Shown: in pieces, positions 36,140 through 45,449 of the stretch
How positions within the stretch are numbered: position 1 is the stretch's first letter
Layout of the letters: the number at the start of each line of letters is the position of its first letter
Assembly: GCF_016901035.1 (NCBI RefSeq)
Contig: NZ_JAFEUF010000016.1
Location: 18,358-65,944, forward strand
Length of the DNA stretch: 47,587 bases
Origin: Streptomyces durocortorensis
Lineage (GTDB): Bacteria; Actinomycetota; Actinomycetes; Streptomycetales; Streptomycetaceae
Direction: 5' to 3'
The notes under the pieces: model-generated
Told to the model about the DNA's origin: nothing
Databases searched by the model: none
Seen by the model: the letters and a program-made list of their open reading frames with translations, nothing else
Translations under genes and position numbers: made by a program

Positions 36140-36171
36140 GCCGCCACGCTAGGCCGCGACCTCAATGACCA

Positions 36172-36183
36172 CAACGTCCGTTG
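36172..36183. promoter_or_regulatory. Inverted repeat CAACG-TC-CGTTG, candidate response-regulator site
   Basis: CAACGTCCGTTG lies in the 115-bp divergent region between the regulator and tctC, about 70 bp before tctC. A compact palindrome of this position would suit binding by the CitB-type regulator and autoregulation. TTGATA (36181-36186) overlaps it and may serve as a -35. Confidence 0.4.
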
Positions 36184-36254
36184 ATACCGGAAGAGAGACA
36201 GGTTCTTAACGCGCAGGCAACATGTGGGCCACTTCACAGCGAAAGGCGGAACCT

Positions 36255-37238
36255 GTGCGACTGCGCACTCCCCTCGCCCTGTTCGGGGCCGCGTTGCTCG
36301 TGGTGGTGGGGCCACCCCTGCTCTCCACGGACGACGGCTCCGACACCGGCACTCAGATTCCCGGGCTCCGCTTCATGGTCCCCAACACCCCCGGCGGCGG
36401 TTACGACATCACCGCCCGCACCATGGCCAAGAACGCCGAGGACGCCGGACTCACCCACAACATCGAGGTGTTCAACCTGCCGGGCGCCGGCGGAACGGTC
36501 GGCCTGACCCGGCTCGTCGGCGAACACGGCAACGGCAAGCTCGCGCTCTCCATGGGCCTCGGCGTCGTCGGCGCCGTCCACACCAACAAGTCCCCGAGCA
36601 CCCTGGCCGACACCACCCCCATCGCCCGGCTCACCGAGGAGCCCGACATCGTGGTGGTGGCGAAGGACTCCCCGTACCGCACCATCGCCGACCTCCTCGC
36701 CGCCTGGAAGAAGGACCCGGCCCGCGTCCCGGTCGGCGGCGGATCCTCGCCCGGCGGCCCGGACCACCTGGCCCCGATGCTCATGGCGCAGGCCGCCGGG
36801 ATAGCCCCGAAGACGGTCAACTACGTCCCGTTCGACGGCGGCGGCGAACTCCTCGCCTCCATCCTCGGCAACAAGGTCGGCTTCGGCGTCTCGGGCCTCG
36901 GCGAGTACCGCGACCAGATCGAGGCGGGCGAGCTGCGGCTGCTCGCCGTGACCGGCCCGAAGCGCGTGCCGGGCCTGGACGCCCCCACCCTGCGCGAGGC
37001 CGGACTCGACACCGAGTTCACCAACTGGCGCGGCATCGTCGCCCCGCCCGGCCTCTCGGACACCGAACGCGACAAGCTCACCGGCCTCATCCGCAAGCTC
37101 CACGCCTCGAAGGAGTGGAAGGAGTCGATGAAGACGAACGGCTGGGACGACGCCTTCCTCGCCGGTGAACCCTTCGGCGACTTCCTCGACGAGCAGGACC
37201 AGCGCGTCGCCACCGTCCTCAAGGAGCTGGGACTGTGA
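36255..37238 (+). CDS. tctC: Tripartite tricarboxylate transporter binding protein TctC
   Basis: Extracytoplasmic solute receptor of the tripartite tricarboxylate transporter family, 327 residues. An N-terminal hydrophobic signal (LALFGAALLVVVGPPLL) lacks a lipobox Cys. The family loop FMVPNTPGGGYDITARTMAK and GAGGTVGLTRL bind the carboxylate. SSPGGPDHL and YVPFDGGGELLASILG complete the TctC pattern. I chose the GTG at 36255 with GAAAGG upstream over an upstream ATG at 36222. The stop overlaps tctB (GTGA). Confidence 0.9.
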   Translation: MRLRTPLALFGAALLVVVGPPLLSTDDGSDTGTQIPGLRFMVPNTPGGGYDITARTMAKNAEDAGLTHNIEVFNLPGAGGTVGLTRLVGEHGNGKLALSMGLGVVGAVHTNKSPSTLADTTPIARLTEEPDIVVVAKDSPYRTIADLLAAWKKDPARVPVGGGSSPGGPDHLAPMLMAQAAGIAPKTVNYVPFDGGGELLASILGNKVGFGVSGLGEYRDQIEAGELRLLAVTGPKRVPGLDAPTLREAGLDTEFTNWRGIVAPPGLSDTERDKLTGLIRKLHASKEWKESMKTNGWDDAFLAGEPFGDFLDEQDQRVATVLKELGL

Positions 37239-37774
37239 CCACCGAATCGACCGAACCTGCCGGGGCGAGCGGGAGCACCACCCGCGCCTGGCTGCGCGAA
37301 CGCTCCGAACTCGGCGTCTGCGTCCTGCTGTTCGCGCTCGGCGTGCTCGTCCTCGCCGACGCCCTCACCATGGACGTCGACATCGCCCAGCGCGGCCCCA
37401 TCGGCCCCCGCACCGTCCCCTTCGTCGTCGGCGCAGGACTCCTGCTCGTCGGGGCCCTGCTCGCCGTCGACGTCCTGCGCGGCGGACGCGGCGAGGCCGA
37501 GGGCGGCGAGCACGTCGACCTCGACGAACCCGCCGACTGGCGTACCGTCCTCCTGCTCACCGGGGTCTTCCTCGCCGCCGCCGTCCTGATCGGCCCGCTC
37601 GGCTTCCCCATCGCCGGGGCGCTGCTCTTCTGGGGTTCCGCCTACGCGCTGGGCAGCCGGCACCACGGCCGGGATCCGCTCATCGCGGCCGGACTCTCCC
37701 TCTTCACCTACTTCGTCTTCGACAACCTGCTCGGTGTCCCCCTCCCGGGCGGCCCGCTGATGGGGGTGCTCTGA
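37235..37774 (+). CDS. tctB: Tripartite tricarboxylate transporter small subunit TctB
   Basis: Small integral membrane subunit of 179 residues with four predicted helices (VLLFALGVLVLADAL; PFVVGAGLLLVGALLAVDVL; VLLLTGVFLAAAVL; a C-terminal helix) and an acidic loop between helices 2 and 3. GPIGPRTVPFVVG matches TctB. GTG start overlaps the tctC stop by 4 nt; the next gene starts after 3 nt. Confidence 0.88.
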   Translation: MTTESTEPAGASGSTTRAWLRERSELGVCVLLFALGVLVLADALTMDVDIAQRGPIGPRTVPFVVGAGLLLVGALLAVDVLRGGRGEAEGGEHVDLDEPADWRTVLLLTGVFLAAAVLIGPLGFPIAGALLFWGSAYALGSRHHGRDPLIAAGLSLFTYFVFDNLLGVPLPGGPLMGVL

Positions 37775-37777
37775 CCG

Positions 37778-39307
37778 ATGGATTCCCTCAACTCCCTCAT
37801 CGACGGCTTCGGTACCGCGCTCACCCCGATGAACCTGCTGTGGGCCGCGCTCGGCGTCCTGCTCGGCACCGCCATCGGCGTGCTCCCCGGCATCGGACCC
37901 GCGATGGCCGTGGCGCTGCTGCTCCCGGTGACGTACGGACTCGACCCGACCGGCGCGTTCATCATGTTCGCGGGGATCTACTACGGCGCGATGTTCGGCG
38001 GCTCCACCACCTCGATCCTCCTCAACACCCCCGGTGAGAGCGCCGCCGTGGTCGCCGCGATCGAGGGCAACCCGATGGCCAAGGGCGGGCGCGGCGCACA
38101 GGCGCTCGCCGCCGCCGCGATCGGCCACTTCGCCGGCGGGATGATCGGCACGATCCTGCTGGTCGTCCTCGCCCCGACCGTCGCGTCGCTCGCCATCGGC
38201 ATCGGCGCGCCCGACTACTTCGCCATCATGGTGCTGGCCTTCATCGCCGTCACCTCCGTCCTCGGCGCCTCCCGCATCCGCGGCATCGCCTCCCTCCTCA
38301 TCGGCCTCACCATCGGCCTGGTCGGCCTCGACCAGATGACCGGCCAGCAGCGACTGACCTTCGGCTCGCTCCACCTGGCCGACGGCGTCGACGTGGTCAT
38401 CGTCGCGGTCGGGCTCTTCGCGATCGGCGAGGCCCTCTGGGTCGCCGCCCACCTGCGCCGTTCCACCGGAAAGCCGATCCCCGTCGGCCGCCCCTGGCTC
38501 GGCCGCGCCGATCTGAGGCGCACCTGGAAACCCTGGCTCCGCGGGCCCGTCATCGGCTTCCCCTTCGGGGCGATCCCGGCGGGCGGTGCGGAGATCCCCA
38601 CCTTCCTCAGTTACGTCACCGAGAAGCGGCTCTCCAAGCACCGCGACCAGTTCGGCAAGGGGGCCATCGAAGGCGTCGCCGGACCCGAGGCCGCCGCCTC
38701 CGCCTCGGCCGCCGGGACGCTCGTCTCGATGCTGACCCTCGGGCTGCCCACCACCGCCGTCGCCGCCGTGATGCTGGCCGCCTTCCAGCAGTACGGAATC
38801 CAGCCAGGACCCCTGCTGTTCGAGCGGGAACCGGAGCTGGTCTGGGGCCTCATCGCCTCGCTGTTCGTCGGCATGGTGCTGCTGCTCGCCCTCAATCTGC
38901 CGCTCGCGCCCGTCTGGGCGAAGCTCCTGCGGATCCCGCGCCCCTATCTGTACGCGGGCATCCTCTTCTTCGCCGCCGTCGGCGCGTACGCGGTCGGCGG
39001 TGAGTCCCTCGACCTGGTGATCCTCCTGGTCATCGGACTGATCGGGTTCGGGATGCGGCGTTACGGGCTGCCGGTGCTGCCCGCCGTCATCGGCGTGATC
39101 CTCGGCCCGGCCGCCGAACAGCAGCTGCGCCGCGCCCTCCAGATCAGCGACGGCAGTGTGACCGGCCTGGTCAACACCCCGTTCTCCGTCACCGTCTACG
39201 CGATCGTGGTGCTGATCGTGGCCTGGCCGCTGATCGGCCGGCTGATCGCACGGCTGCGCGGTGGGCGGAAGGCGGCAGAGGAGAACAGCACTGTCAGTGG
39301 CGGCTGA
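37778..39307 (+). CDS. tctA: Tripartite tricarboxylate transporter large subunit TctA
   Basis: Large integral membrane subunit, 509 residues, ~12 helices. The conserved loop [18 protein letters not shown] and the stretch [21 protein letters not shown] are the family signature, as is [20 protein letters not shown] later. With TctB and the TctC receptor it imports citrate or related carboxylates driven by the ion gradient. The stop codon is 13 nt ahead of the next gene, which is therefore probably cotranscribed. Confidence 0.95.
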   Translation: MDSLNSLIDGFGTALTPMNLLWAALGVLLGTAIGVLPGIGPAMAVALLLPVTYGLDPTGAFIMFAGIYYGAMFGGSTTSILLNTPGESAAVVAAIEGNPMAKGGRGAQALAAAAIGHFAGGMIGTILLVVLAPTVASLAIGIGAPDYFAIMVLAFIAVTSVLGASRIRGIASLLIGLTIGLVGLDQMTGQQRLTFGSLHLADGVDVVIVAVGLFAIGEALWVAAHLRRSTGKPIPVGRPWLGRADLRRTWKPWLRGPVIGFPFGAIPAGGAEIPTFLSYVTEKRLSKHRDQFGKGAIEGVAGPEAAASASAAGTLVSMLTLGLPTTAVAAVMLAAFQQYGIQPGPLLFEREPELVWGLIASLFVGMVLLLALNLPLAPVWAKLLRIPRPYLYAGILFFAAVGAYAVGGESLDLVILLVIGLIGFGMRRYGLPVLPAVIGVILGPAAEQQLRRALQISDGSVTGLVNTPFSVTVYAIVVLIVAWPLIGRLIARLRGGRKAAEENSTVSGG

Positions 39308-39320
39308 GAGCATCGGCACC

Positions 39321-40832
39321 ATGACCACGATCGACTGGGACGCGATGGCCGGATCCTTCGACGAGGAGCCCGACCACGGCCCCCCCCACCCCGCGGTGCG
39401 CGACGCCTGGGCCGGGCGGCTGGAGAGCTGGCTGCCCGCCACCCGCGGCGACGTGCTGGACCTCGGGTGCGGCACCGGCAGCCTCTCGCTGCTCGCCGCG
39501 GGTCAGGGCCACCGCGTCACGGCCGTCGACCGCTCGCCCCGCATGGCCGATCTGGCCCGGGCCAAGCTCGCCGGGACCGGCGCGGAGGTCCTCGTCGGGG
39601 ACGCCGCCCGGCCCCCGGTCGGGGAGCGGGCGTTCGACGTGATCGTGGCCCGGCACGTCGTCTGGCTGCTGCCCGATCCGGCAGCGGCCCTGGAGCACTG
39701 GTTCGGACTGCTGAAGCCGGGCGGGCGGCTCGTCCTCGTCGAAGGGGTGTGGAACGGCACCGGCCTCTCCGCCACCGCCCTCACCGCCCTGCTCTCCGCG
39801 CACACCGAGCGCATCCACCACGAGGACCTGGCCCCCGACACCCGGCTCTGGGGCAAGGAGGTCGACGACGAGCGCTATGCGCTCATCGCCCGGGCGATGC
39901 CGCCGCACCGGCACACCGAGGTCGTCGACGTCCACCTGATCCTGCGCCGCGGCCCGGACGTCCTGCTGGCCCGCCGCGCGAACACCGGGTATGCCGACGG
40001 GCTCCTCCACATGCCCTCCGGCCACGCGGAGGACGGCGAGGACGTCCGCGAGGCGATGATCCGGGAGGCCGCCGAGGAGATCGGCCTCGATCTGGACCCC
40101 GACGAGCTGCGGGTCGCGCTCGTGATGCAGCACCGGGGCCCCGGCGGCGGGGCGCGCATGGGCTGGTTCTTCGTCGCGGAGTACGACCCGGAGCGCCCGC
40201 CGCGCAACGCCGAGCCGGAGAAGTGCTCCGAGCTGGACTGGTTCCCGCTGGCCGCGCTGCCGGACGACATGGTCGCGTACTGCCGTGCCGGCCTGGACGG
40301 GTACCGGGCGGGCGAGCACTTCATGATCCACTGGCACCGGGACGGGGAGCCGATCGCGTACGTCCCGGGCGGTGCCGGTCGGGACGTCCCGCTGCCGACT
40401 GCCGGGGAGGCCACCGGCCGGGTGCACCACATCGAGCTGTGGGTGGCGGACCTGGCGGCGGCGGAGCGCAGTTGGGGCTGGCTGCTGGGCCGCCTCGGCC
40501 ATGTCCCGTACCAGCACTGGGCGCACGGCCGCAGCTGGCGGCGCGGCGATGCGTACGTCGTGCTGGAGCAGTCCCCGGACCTGGTCGCGGGTGATCACGA
40601 CCGCCGCCGCCCCGGGCTCAACCACCTGGCGTTCCACGTCGCGGACCGGGCCGCCCTGGACGCCCTGACAGCCGAGGCCCCGGCGTACGGCTGGCGCCTG
40701 CTGTTCCCCGACCGCCATCCGTACGCGGGCGGCGACGGACACTGCGCCGCCTATCTGGAGGACCCGGCGGGGCATGAGGTCGAGCTCGTCTCGGCTTCCG
40801 GCCGTGCCCCTGAGCCGCCGGGCCGTTCGTAG
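39321..40832 (+). CDS. Methyltransferase-Nudix-VOC three-domain fusion protein
   Basis: Unusual 503-residue cytoplasmic protein with three complete domains. Residues ~1-195: class I SAM-dependent methyltransferase with VLDLGCGTGSLSLLA (motif I) and LLKPGGRLVLVEG. Residues ~198-345: Nudix hydrolase with a perfect Nudix box from Gly234 to Leu256 (GHAEDGE, then REAAEEIGL). Residues ~366-492: VOC/glyoxalase-like domain (HHIELWVADLAAAERSW, NHLAFHV, YLEDPAGHEVELV). The ATG at 39321 has only a weak ribosome site, consistent with coupling to tctA. I see no stop or frameshift between domains. The substrate is unknown. Confidence 0.85.
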   Translation: MTTIDWDAMAGSFDEEPDHGPPHPAVRDAWAGRLESWLPATRGDVLDLGCGTGSLSLLAAGQGHRVTAVDRSPRMADLARAKLAGTGAEVLVGDAARPPVGERAFDVIVARHVVWLLPDPAAALEHWFGLLKPGGRLVLVEGVWNGTGLSATALTALLSAHTERIHHEDLAPDTRLWGKEVDDERYALIARAMPPHRHTEVVDVHLILRRGPDVLLARRANTGYADGLLHMPSGHAEDGEDVREAMIREAAEEIGLDLDPDELRVALVMQHRGPGGGARMGWFFVAEYDPERPPRNAEPEKCSELDWFPLAALPDDMVAYCRAGLDGYRAGEHFMIHWHRDGEPIAYVPGGAGRDVPLPTAGEATGRVHHIELWVADLAAAERSWGWLLGRLGHVPYQHWAHGRSWRRGDAYVVLEQSPDLVAGDHDRRRPGLNHLAFHVADRAALDALTAEAPAYGWRLLFPDRHPYAGGDGHCAAYLEDPAGHEVELVSASGRAPEPPGRS

Positions 40833-40902
40833 GGGGCGACGTGTTTCCGGCGCGCTGTCCGTGATGGACTGACGTGCGTTCACCGAGGGTCGAGGGGGAG
40901 AA

Positions 40903-41286
40903 ATGACCGCCGAAGAAACCACGCCACCGGCGCCCGCGGCGACACCTGCCGCACCGGACCAGGCCCAGCGGGACGCCCGCCGGATCGACGCCTGGTCGAT
41001 CGCGTGGATGTTCCTGGCCCTGGTGGTCTGGGGATGGTTCGCGTTCCTGATGCTCGCCGACTACGGCCCGGAGTTCGACGGCAGAGCGAGGTGCCGGGGT
41101 CCCCTGGTCGGCCCGTTGTCCGACAGCCCCGTCTGCCACAGCGAGTTGCGGCAGTGGCCCGCACTGCTGGGCATCCTCGCGCTGGCCGTCGTCACGACCG
41201 TCATCTCTGCGGCGACCATGGTGTACGCCAAGCTTCTTCCCCGGCTGGCCCGCCATGACGGGCCCGGCGCGCGGCCGCAGGGCTGA
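40903..41286 (+). CDS. Small two-helix membrane protein
   Basis: Unrecognised 127-residue membrane protein with a Pro/Ala-rich N-terminus, helices at about residues 33-54 (AWMFLALVVWGWFAFLML) and 85-108, and two cysteines in the loop between (ARCRGPL, PVCHSE) that could form an extracytoplasmic disulfide. GGGGGAG precedes the ATG. It stands alone, 70 nt after the fusion gene. Confidence 0.7.
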   Translation: MTAEETTPPAPAATPAAPDQAQRDARRIDAWSIAWMFLALVVWGWFAFLMLADYGPEFDGRARCRGPLVGPLSDSPVCHSELRQWPALLGILALAVVTTVISAATMVYAKLLPRLARHDGPGARPQG

Positions 41287-41343
41287 CAGCTGTTCCCCCG
41301 GCGCCGGGGCCCGCCTGACCGGGCGGCGCACCCCCGCGCCGCG

Positions 41344-41400
41344 CCGGTCAGCCGAGAAGACCGGTCAGCCAGAAGGCCGGTCAGCCGAGAAGACCGGTCA
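41344..41400. repeat. 17-bp tandem repeat at the end of the DUF402 gene
   Basis: CCGGTCAGCCGAGAAGA occurs at 41344-41360 and 41377-41393 with a variant copy between (41361-41376). The last copy contains the stop and final codons of the DUF402 gene, so the gene's 3' end has been duplicated outward twice. Confidence 0.65.
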
Positions 41401-41890
41401 GACCCTCGGTCCGGGCCAGGCTCTCCAGCTCGTCCAGGGCCGAGGCGGCCGCGCCGGCCGCCGCCGGGTCACGATCCGCCAGGCCGCTCGCCTCGAACTC
41501 GTCCTCGTCCAGCCGCAGTACGCACGAGCCGTCCGCCGAGACCCACAGATCCAGGTCCAGGTCCTCGACCGCCAGCACCCCGTCCGCGAGCACGGCGGGC
41601 CGGGTGATGTCGCAGTACCAGCCCTTGAGCCCGCCGTCGCCGGTGCGGACCTCCTTCACCGCGAACCACCGGTCCCGCCAGTAGTGCTCGGTGAACACGT
41701 CGCCCGGCTCGAACCGGACGAAGCCGAAGTCCCGCACCCCGGGCGCGGCCCACGGCGCCCGGACGGTGACGCGGACGCCGTCGTCGCGGACCACCTCCGC
41801 CGGATACCTGATCTTGGTGCGGCCGGCCTTGGTCAGGGCGACGACCAGCTCCTCCGGGCGGCCCGCGCGGGTGTCAGAGGGTGCGGACAT
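41381..41890 (-). CDS. DUF402 protein, nucleoside phosphatase-like
   Basis: DUF402/Ntdp-like protein, 169 residues. The family includes nucleoside di/triphosphate phosphatases and FomD; metal-binding acidic motifs are visible as GWYCDIT, DLDLDLWV and LDEDEFE. Its ATG lies 17 nt inside the end of the GNAT gene, so the two are translationally coupled. The C-terminal codons lie in a tandem DNA repeat. Role in nucleotide or RNA end metabolism is inferred. Confidence 0.85.
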   Translation of the reverse strand: MSAPSDTRAGRPEELVVALTKAGRTKIRYPAEVVRDDGVRVTVRAPWAAPGVRDFGFVRFEPGDVFTEHYWRDRWFAVKEVRTGDGGLKGWYCDITRPAVLADGVLAVEDLDLDLWVSADGSCVLRLDEDEFEASGLADRDPAAAGAAASALDELESLARTEGLTGLLG

Positions 41891-42791
41891 GGCGGATCTC
41901 CGTTGCGCAGACCTGATAGCCGAACCACTGGTTGACGGCCAGCATCGGGCCGTTGCCGGTGTCGTTCGAGGTGTAGGCGTCCGTGTAGCCGGCCGCCCGC
42001 GCCCGGTGCAGCGAGTCGTTCTTCGCCAGCTTCGCCAGGCCCCGCCCCCGGAACTCCCGCAGGGTGCCGGTCATGGCGCTCAGATAGGTCCGTTCGCCGT
42101 CGGTGGTGGCCGCGCTGAACGCCGCCACCTTCCCGTCCACCAGCGCCACCGAGGTGAGCCCCTGGTCGAAGGCCGGGTGCCGCCAGATGTTCGTCAGCCA
42201 GTCCTCGTAGTCGTCCAGCTCGGACGTGATGTCGCCCGGTTCGTCCGCCGTCACCTCGGAGTCCGCCTCGAACAGCGCCCGGGGATCGTCGGCGAAGTCC
42301 GCCCCGGTCCGCAGCTCGACGCCCGGAGGAAGCTCCTGACGCGCCGGCAGGGTGCCGCCCGCCAGGTCCAGCCGCTGGAAGTGGGCCGACCGCTTGGGCT
42401 CGTAGCCCCGCTTACGGGCGAACTCCAGGCTCTCCGGGTTGTCCAGCACCCACGCGTACAGCACGGTGGCCCCGGCCTCGGCCAGGTGCTCCTCCGCCGT
42501 GCGCAGCAGCAGTGAGCCCGCGCCGCGGTTCGTGCGGCCGGGGAGCGTCTGCGGGGTGAAGTACCCCTGCCCCGGCTCGGTGCTCTCGTGGGCGATGCCC
42601 GCCTGCGCCGTGGCGATGATCTCGCCGTCCTCCTCGGCGACCAGCAGCCGGTAGTGCTTGTCCGGATGGGCGTGGGCCAGGTCGTGGAGAATCTGCTCGG
42701 GGGTGGCGACCATCCAGGGGACCGAGTCCCGGCGGGCACGGGTCCACGCCTCCGCGTCGGACGGACGGAAATCACGCACGATCACAGTCAT
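41874..42791 (-). CDS. Tandem-domain GNAT acetyltransferase
   Basis: GNAT-family N-acetyltransferase of 305 residues with two GNAT folds. The first carries RTNRGAGSLLL (acetyl-CoA loop), the second REFRGRGLAKLAK. The product is cytoplasmic, substrate unknown. It overlaps the DUF402 gene downstream and is divergent from a GntR regulator 70 bp away, which may control it. Confidence 0.88.
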   Translation of the reverse strand: MTVIVRDFRPSDAEAWTRARRDSVPWMVATPEQILHDLAHAHPDKHYRLLVAEEDGEIIATAQAGIAHESTEPGQGYFTPQTLPGRTNRGAGSLLLRTAEEHLAEAGATVLYAWVLDNPESLEFARKRGYEPKRSAHFQRLDLAGGTLPARQELPPGVELRTGADFADDPRALFEADSEVTADEPGDITSELDDYEDWLTNIWRHPAFDQGLTSVALVDGKVAAFSAATTDGERTYLSAMTGTLREFRGRGLAKLAKNDSLHRARAAGYTDAYTSNDTGNGPMLAVNQWFGYQVCATEIRHVRTL

Positions 42792-42861
42792 GCGGTGGAC
42801 CGTATGCGCAGCCGCGCCCCGAACGCCTCCCCTTTTTCCGCCGGTGGGAGACAATCGGCCC

Positions 42862-43236
42862 GTGACTGAGAAGATCGTCCTCGACCCGGACTCCGGCATC
42901 GCCCCGTACGAGCAACTGCGCACGCAGCTCTCCGAACTGGCCCGTTCCGGCGCGCTGCCCGTCGGCCACCGGCTCCCGACCGTACGCGGCTTCGCCGAGG
43001 AGCTGGGCCTCGCCGCCAACACCGTCGCCAAGGCGTACCGGGCCCTGGAGGCGGACGGGGTGATCGAGACCCGGGGGCGTAACGGGACGTTCGTCGCGGC
43101 CGCCGGGGGAGCGGCCGAACAGCGGGCCGCGACCGCCGCGCAGCTGTACGCGGAGACCGCCGAGCGGCTCGGCCTCACCCGGCAACAGGCCCTGTCGCTG
43201 GCCAAGGACGCGGTCCGGGCCGCGTACGGGGACTGA
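42862..43236 (+). CDS. GntR-family regulator, short YtrA-like
   Basis: DNA-binding repressor of 124 residues. It has the GntR winged helix (PYEQLRTQLSELARSG; RLPTVRGFAEELGLAANTVAKAYRALEADGVIETR as the HTH and wing, about residues 40-74) and only a short C-terminal helix pair, like the YtrA subfamily that controls ABC or membrane genes. The GTG start has GGGAG about 12 nt upstream. It is divergent from the GNAT gene, its likely target, and convergent with the AAA+ gene. Confidence 0.88.
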   Translation: MTEKIVLDPDSGIAPYEQLRTQLSELARSGALPVGHRLPTVRGFAEELGLAANTVAKAYRALEADGVIETRGRNGTFVAAAGGAAEQRAATAAQLYAETAERLGLTRQQALSLAKDAVRAAYGD

Positions 43237-43263
43237 CCTCGCGGCCGCGATCGCGTACGGAGA

Positions 43264-44367
43264 TCAGAGGTACAGCCCCGCATCCGCCCCCGCGTCCTGC
43301 TTCGGCACCGACGCGGGGCCGAAGCCCCGGCGCAGCGCGTACAGCTCGGCCAGCGAGTTGCCCTCGCGGCCCACCCCTTCGTCCGTGCCCAGCCAGGCCA
43401 CCGACTCCTGGCGGGTCAGCGGCCCGACCTCGATCCTGGCCAGGCAGCGGCCGGGCCGGACGACCGCCGGGTGCAGCCGCTCCAGGTCCTCGTTGGTGGT
43501 GACGCCCACCAGCACGTTGCGGCCCTGGCCCAGCAGACCGTCCGTCAGGTTCAGCAGCCGGGACAGCGCCTGGCCCGCCGTGTGCTTGGCCTCGCCGCGG
43601 ATCAGCTCGTCGCAGTCCTCCAGGAGCAGCAGCCGCCACCGGCCCTTCGCCGTGCCGTCGTCCTCGCCGATCGCGATGTCCATCAGATAGCCGACGTCGT
43701 TGAAGAGCCGCTCGGGGTCCAGCACGCAGTCGACCTGGCACCAGTCGCGCCAGGAACGGGCCAGGGTGCGCAGCGCGGACGTCTTGCCGGTGCCGGGCGG
43801 ACCGTGCAGCAGGAGCAGCCGGCCCGCGATGTCGTCCGGGGTCACCTTCATCAGGCGGTCCATGGCATCGGCCACCGGTGCGGTGTAGTTGGGGCGGACC
43901 TCGTCCCAGCTTCCGGCGGTGATCCGACGGGTGGTGCGGTAGGGGCCGCGGCGCGGGGAGACGTACCAGAAGCCCATGGTCACGTTGTCTGGTTGGGGCT
44001 CCGGCTCGTCCTGCGCCCCCTCCGTGGCCTGCCCGAGGACCTTCTCCGCCAGCTCCGCGCTGGTCGCGGTGACGGTGACGTCCGCGCCCCGGTTCCACCG
44101 GGAGACCAGCAGGGTCCAGTCATCGCCCTCCGCGAGCGTGGCGCTGCGGTCGTCGTCACGGGCGGTACGCAACACCCGGGCCTCCGGGGGCAGCAGGGTC
44201 GCCCCGGACTTGACCCGGTCGAGGGAGGAGCTGTGGGAGTAGGGCTGCTCGCCCGTCGCGAAGCGGCCGAGGAAGAGCGCGTCGACGACGTCGGACGGTG
44301 AATCGCTGTCGTCGACGGTGAGCCGGATCGGCAGAGCGGATTCGGGAGAGTCGGGCATGGCGCTCAT
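43264..44367 (-). CDS. DUF5925/AAA+ ATPase
   Basis: Cytoplasmic AAA+ ATPase, 367 residues. An N-terminal ~140-residue DUF5925-like domain precedes the ATPase core with Walker A GPPGTGKT (189-196), Walker B LLLLEDCDE (246-254), sensor 1 GVTTNEDLE and an Arg finger region (VVRPGRC). Function unknown; it may remodel a partner protein. Start ATG at 44367; an ATG at 44358 is 3 codons downstream. The 223-bp gap to the SGNH gene shows no other gene. Confidence 0.82.
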   Translation of the reverse strand: MSAMPDSPESALPIRLTVDDSDSPSDVVDALFLGRFATGEQPYSHSSSLDRVKSGATLLPPEARVLRTARDDDRSATLAEGDDWTLLVSRWNRGADVTVTATSAELAEKVLGQATEGAQDEPEPQPDNVTMGFWYVSPRRGPYRTTRRITAGSWDEVRPNYTAPVADAMDRLMKVTPDDIAGRLLLLHGPPGTGKTSALRTLARSWRDWCQVDCVLDPERLFNDVGYLMDIAIGEDDGTAKGRWRLLLLEDCDELIRGEAKHTAGQALSRLLNLTDGLLGQGRNVLVGVTTNEDLERLHPAVVRPGRCLARIEVGPLTRQESVAWLGTDEGVGREGNSLAELYALRRGFGPASVPKQDAGADAGLYL

Positions 44368-44590
44368 GATCCGGCACCGGGGCACCGCGTGCACCCGGGT
44401 TTCGCAGGCTCGTGCGGGGCGGGCGAGTCCTGGCAGCCGACGGGGCGACAGCGGACGGCCGGCGAGCGCCCGTTGAACCGCCGGGGGCGGACGGAAGCAC
44501 TCCGGACCTATTTTTGGCATGGACACTTCCGATCGGGCGGAGGCGCTGCTACTACGGAGTAGGCAGATACCCCCTGCTCAAGGAGGTTCC

Positions 44591-45394
44591 ATGAAAATGT
44601 CCAGACTCGTGGCGTTCTCGTCCTCTCTCCTGCTCGGCGCCGCCCTCGCCCTGACCGGTGCGGGGGTCGCGAACGCCGACTCGTCCGCCGCGGCCGTCGA
44701 CTATGTCGCCCTCGGCGACTCGTACTCCTCCGGCGTCGGAGCCGGCAGCTACGACGGCTCCAGCTGCAAGCGCAGCAGCCGCGCCTACCCCGCCCTCTGG
44801 GCGGCCGCCAACTCCCCCTCGTCCTTTGCCTTCGCCGCCTGCTCCGGTGCCAGGACCAACGACGTCACCGGCAGCCAGCTCGGCGGGCTGAACGCCTCCA
44901 CCGACCTCGTCTCGATCTCCATCGGTGGCAACGACGCGGGCTTCGCCGACGTCATGACGACCTGTGTCCTCCAGTCCGAGGCCACCTGCCTCAACCGGAT
45001 CGCCACCGCGCGCGCCTACGTCGACTCCACCCTCCCCGGCAGGCTCGACTCCGTGTACTCGGCCATCCGCTCCAAGGCCCCCTCCGCGCAGGTCGTCGTC
45101 CTCGGCTACCCGCGCTTCTACCAGCTCGGCGGCGGCTGCATCGCCGGGCTGAGCGAGAAGGAGCGCGCCGCCATCAACGGCGCGTCCGACCACCTCAACA
45201 CGGCCACCGCCAAGCGGGCGGCGGACCACGGCTTCACCTTCGGCGACGTCCGGACGACCTTCACCGGACACGAGATCTGCTCGAACAGCTCCTGGCTGCA
45301 CAGCGTGAACTGGCTCAACATCGGCGAGTCCTACCACCCCACCGCCGCCGGACAGTCGGGAGGGTATCTCCCGGTCTTCAAGTCCGCCCTCTGA
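44591..45394 (+). CDS. Secreted SGNH-hydrolase lipase
   Basis: Secreted SGNH-fold lipase/esterase, 267 residues, signal peptide ~1-29 (GVANA). Block I GDSYSSG has the nucleophile Ser44, block III is GGNDAGF and block V is YHPTAAGQ with the catalytic His; the Asp-less dyad is typical of Streptomyces extracellular lipases of this class. Conserved cysteines form three disulfides in relatives. AGGAGG is just before the ATG. Confidence 0.95.
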   Translation: MKMSRLVAFSSSLLLGAALALTGAGVANADSSAAAVDYVALGDSYSSGVGAGSYDGSSCKRSSRAYPALWAAANSPSSFAFAACSGARTNDVTGSQLGGLNASTDLVSISIGGNDAGFADVMTTCVLQSEATCLNRIATARAYVDSTLPGRLDSVYSAIRSKAPSAQVVVLGYPRFYQLGGGCIAGLSEKERAAINGASDHLNTATAKRAADHGFTFGDVRTTFTGHEICSNSSWLHSVNWLNIGESYHPTAAGQSGGYLPVFKSAL

Positions 45395-45449
45395 CAGGCG
45401 CGTTCCTCTGACAGGGGCGTTCCTCCGTGGGCCGCCCCGTGCGGGAGTT

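Noticed and set aside
36821..39475. 884-residue minus-strand frame opposite tctBA
   Set aside because: Low-complexity acidic/Gln/Gly sequence created by GC-rich antisense reading; no motif.
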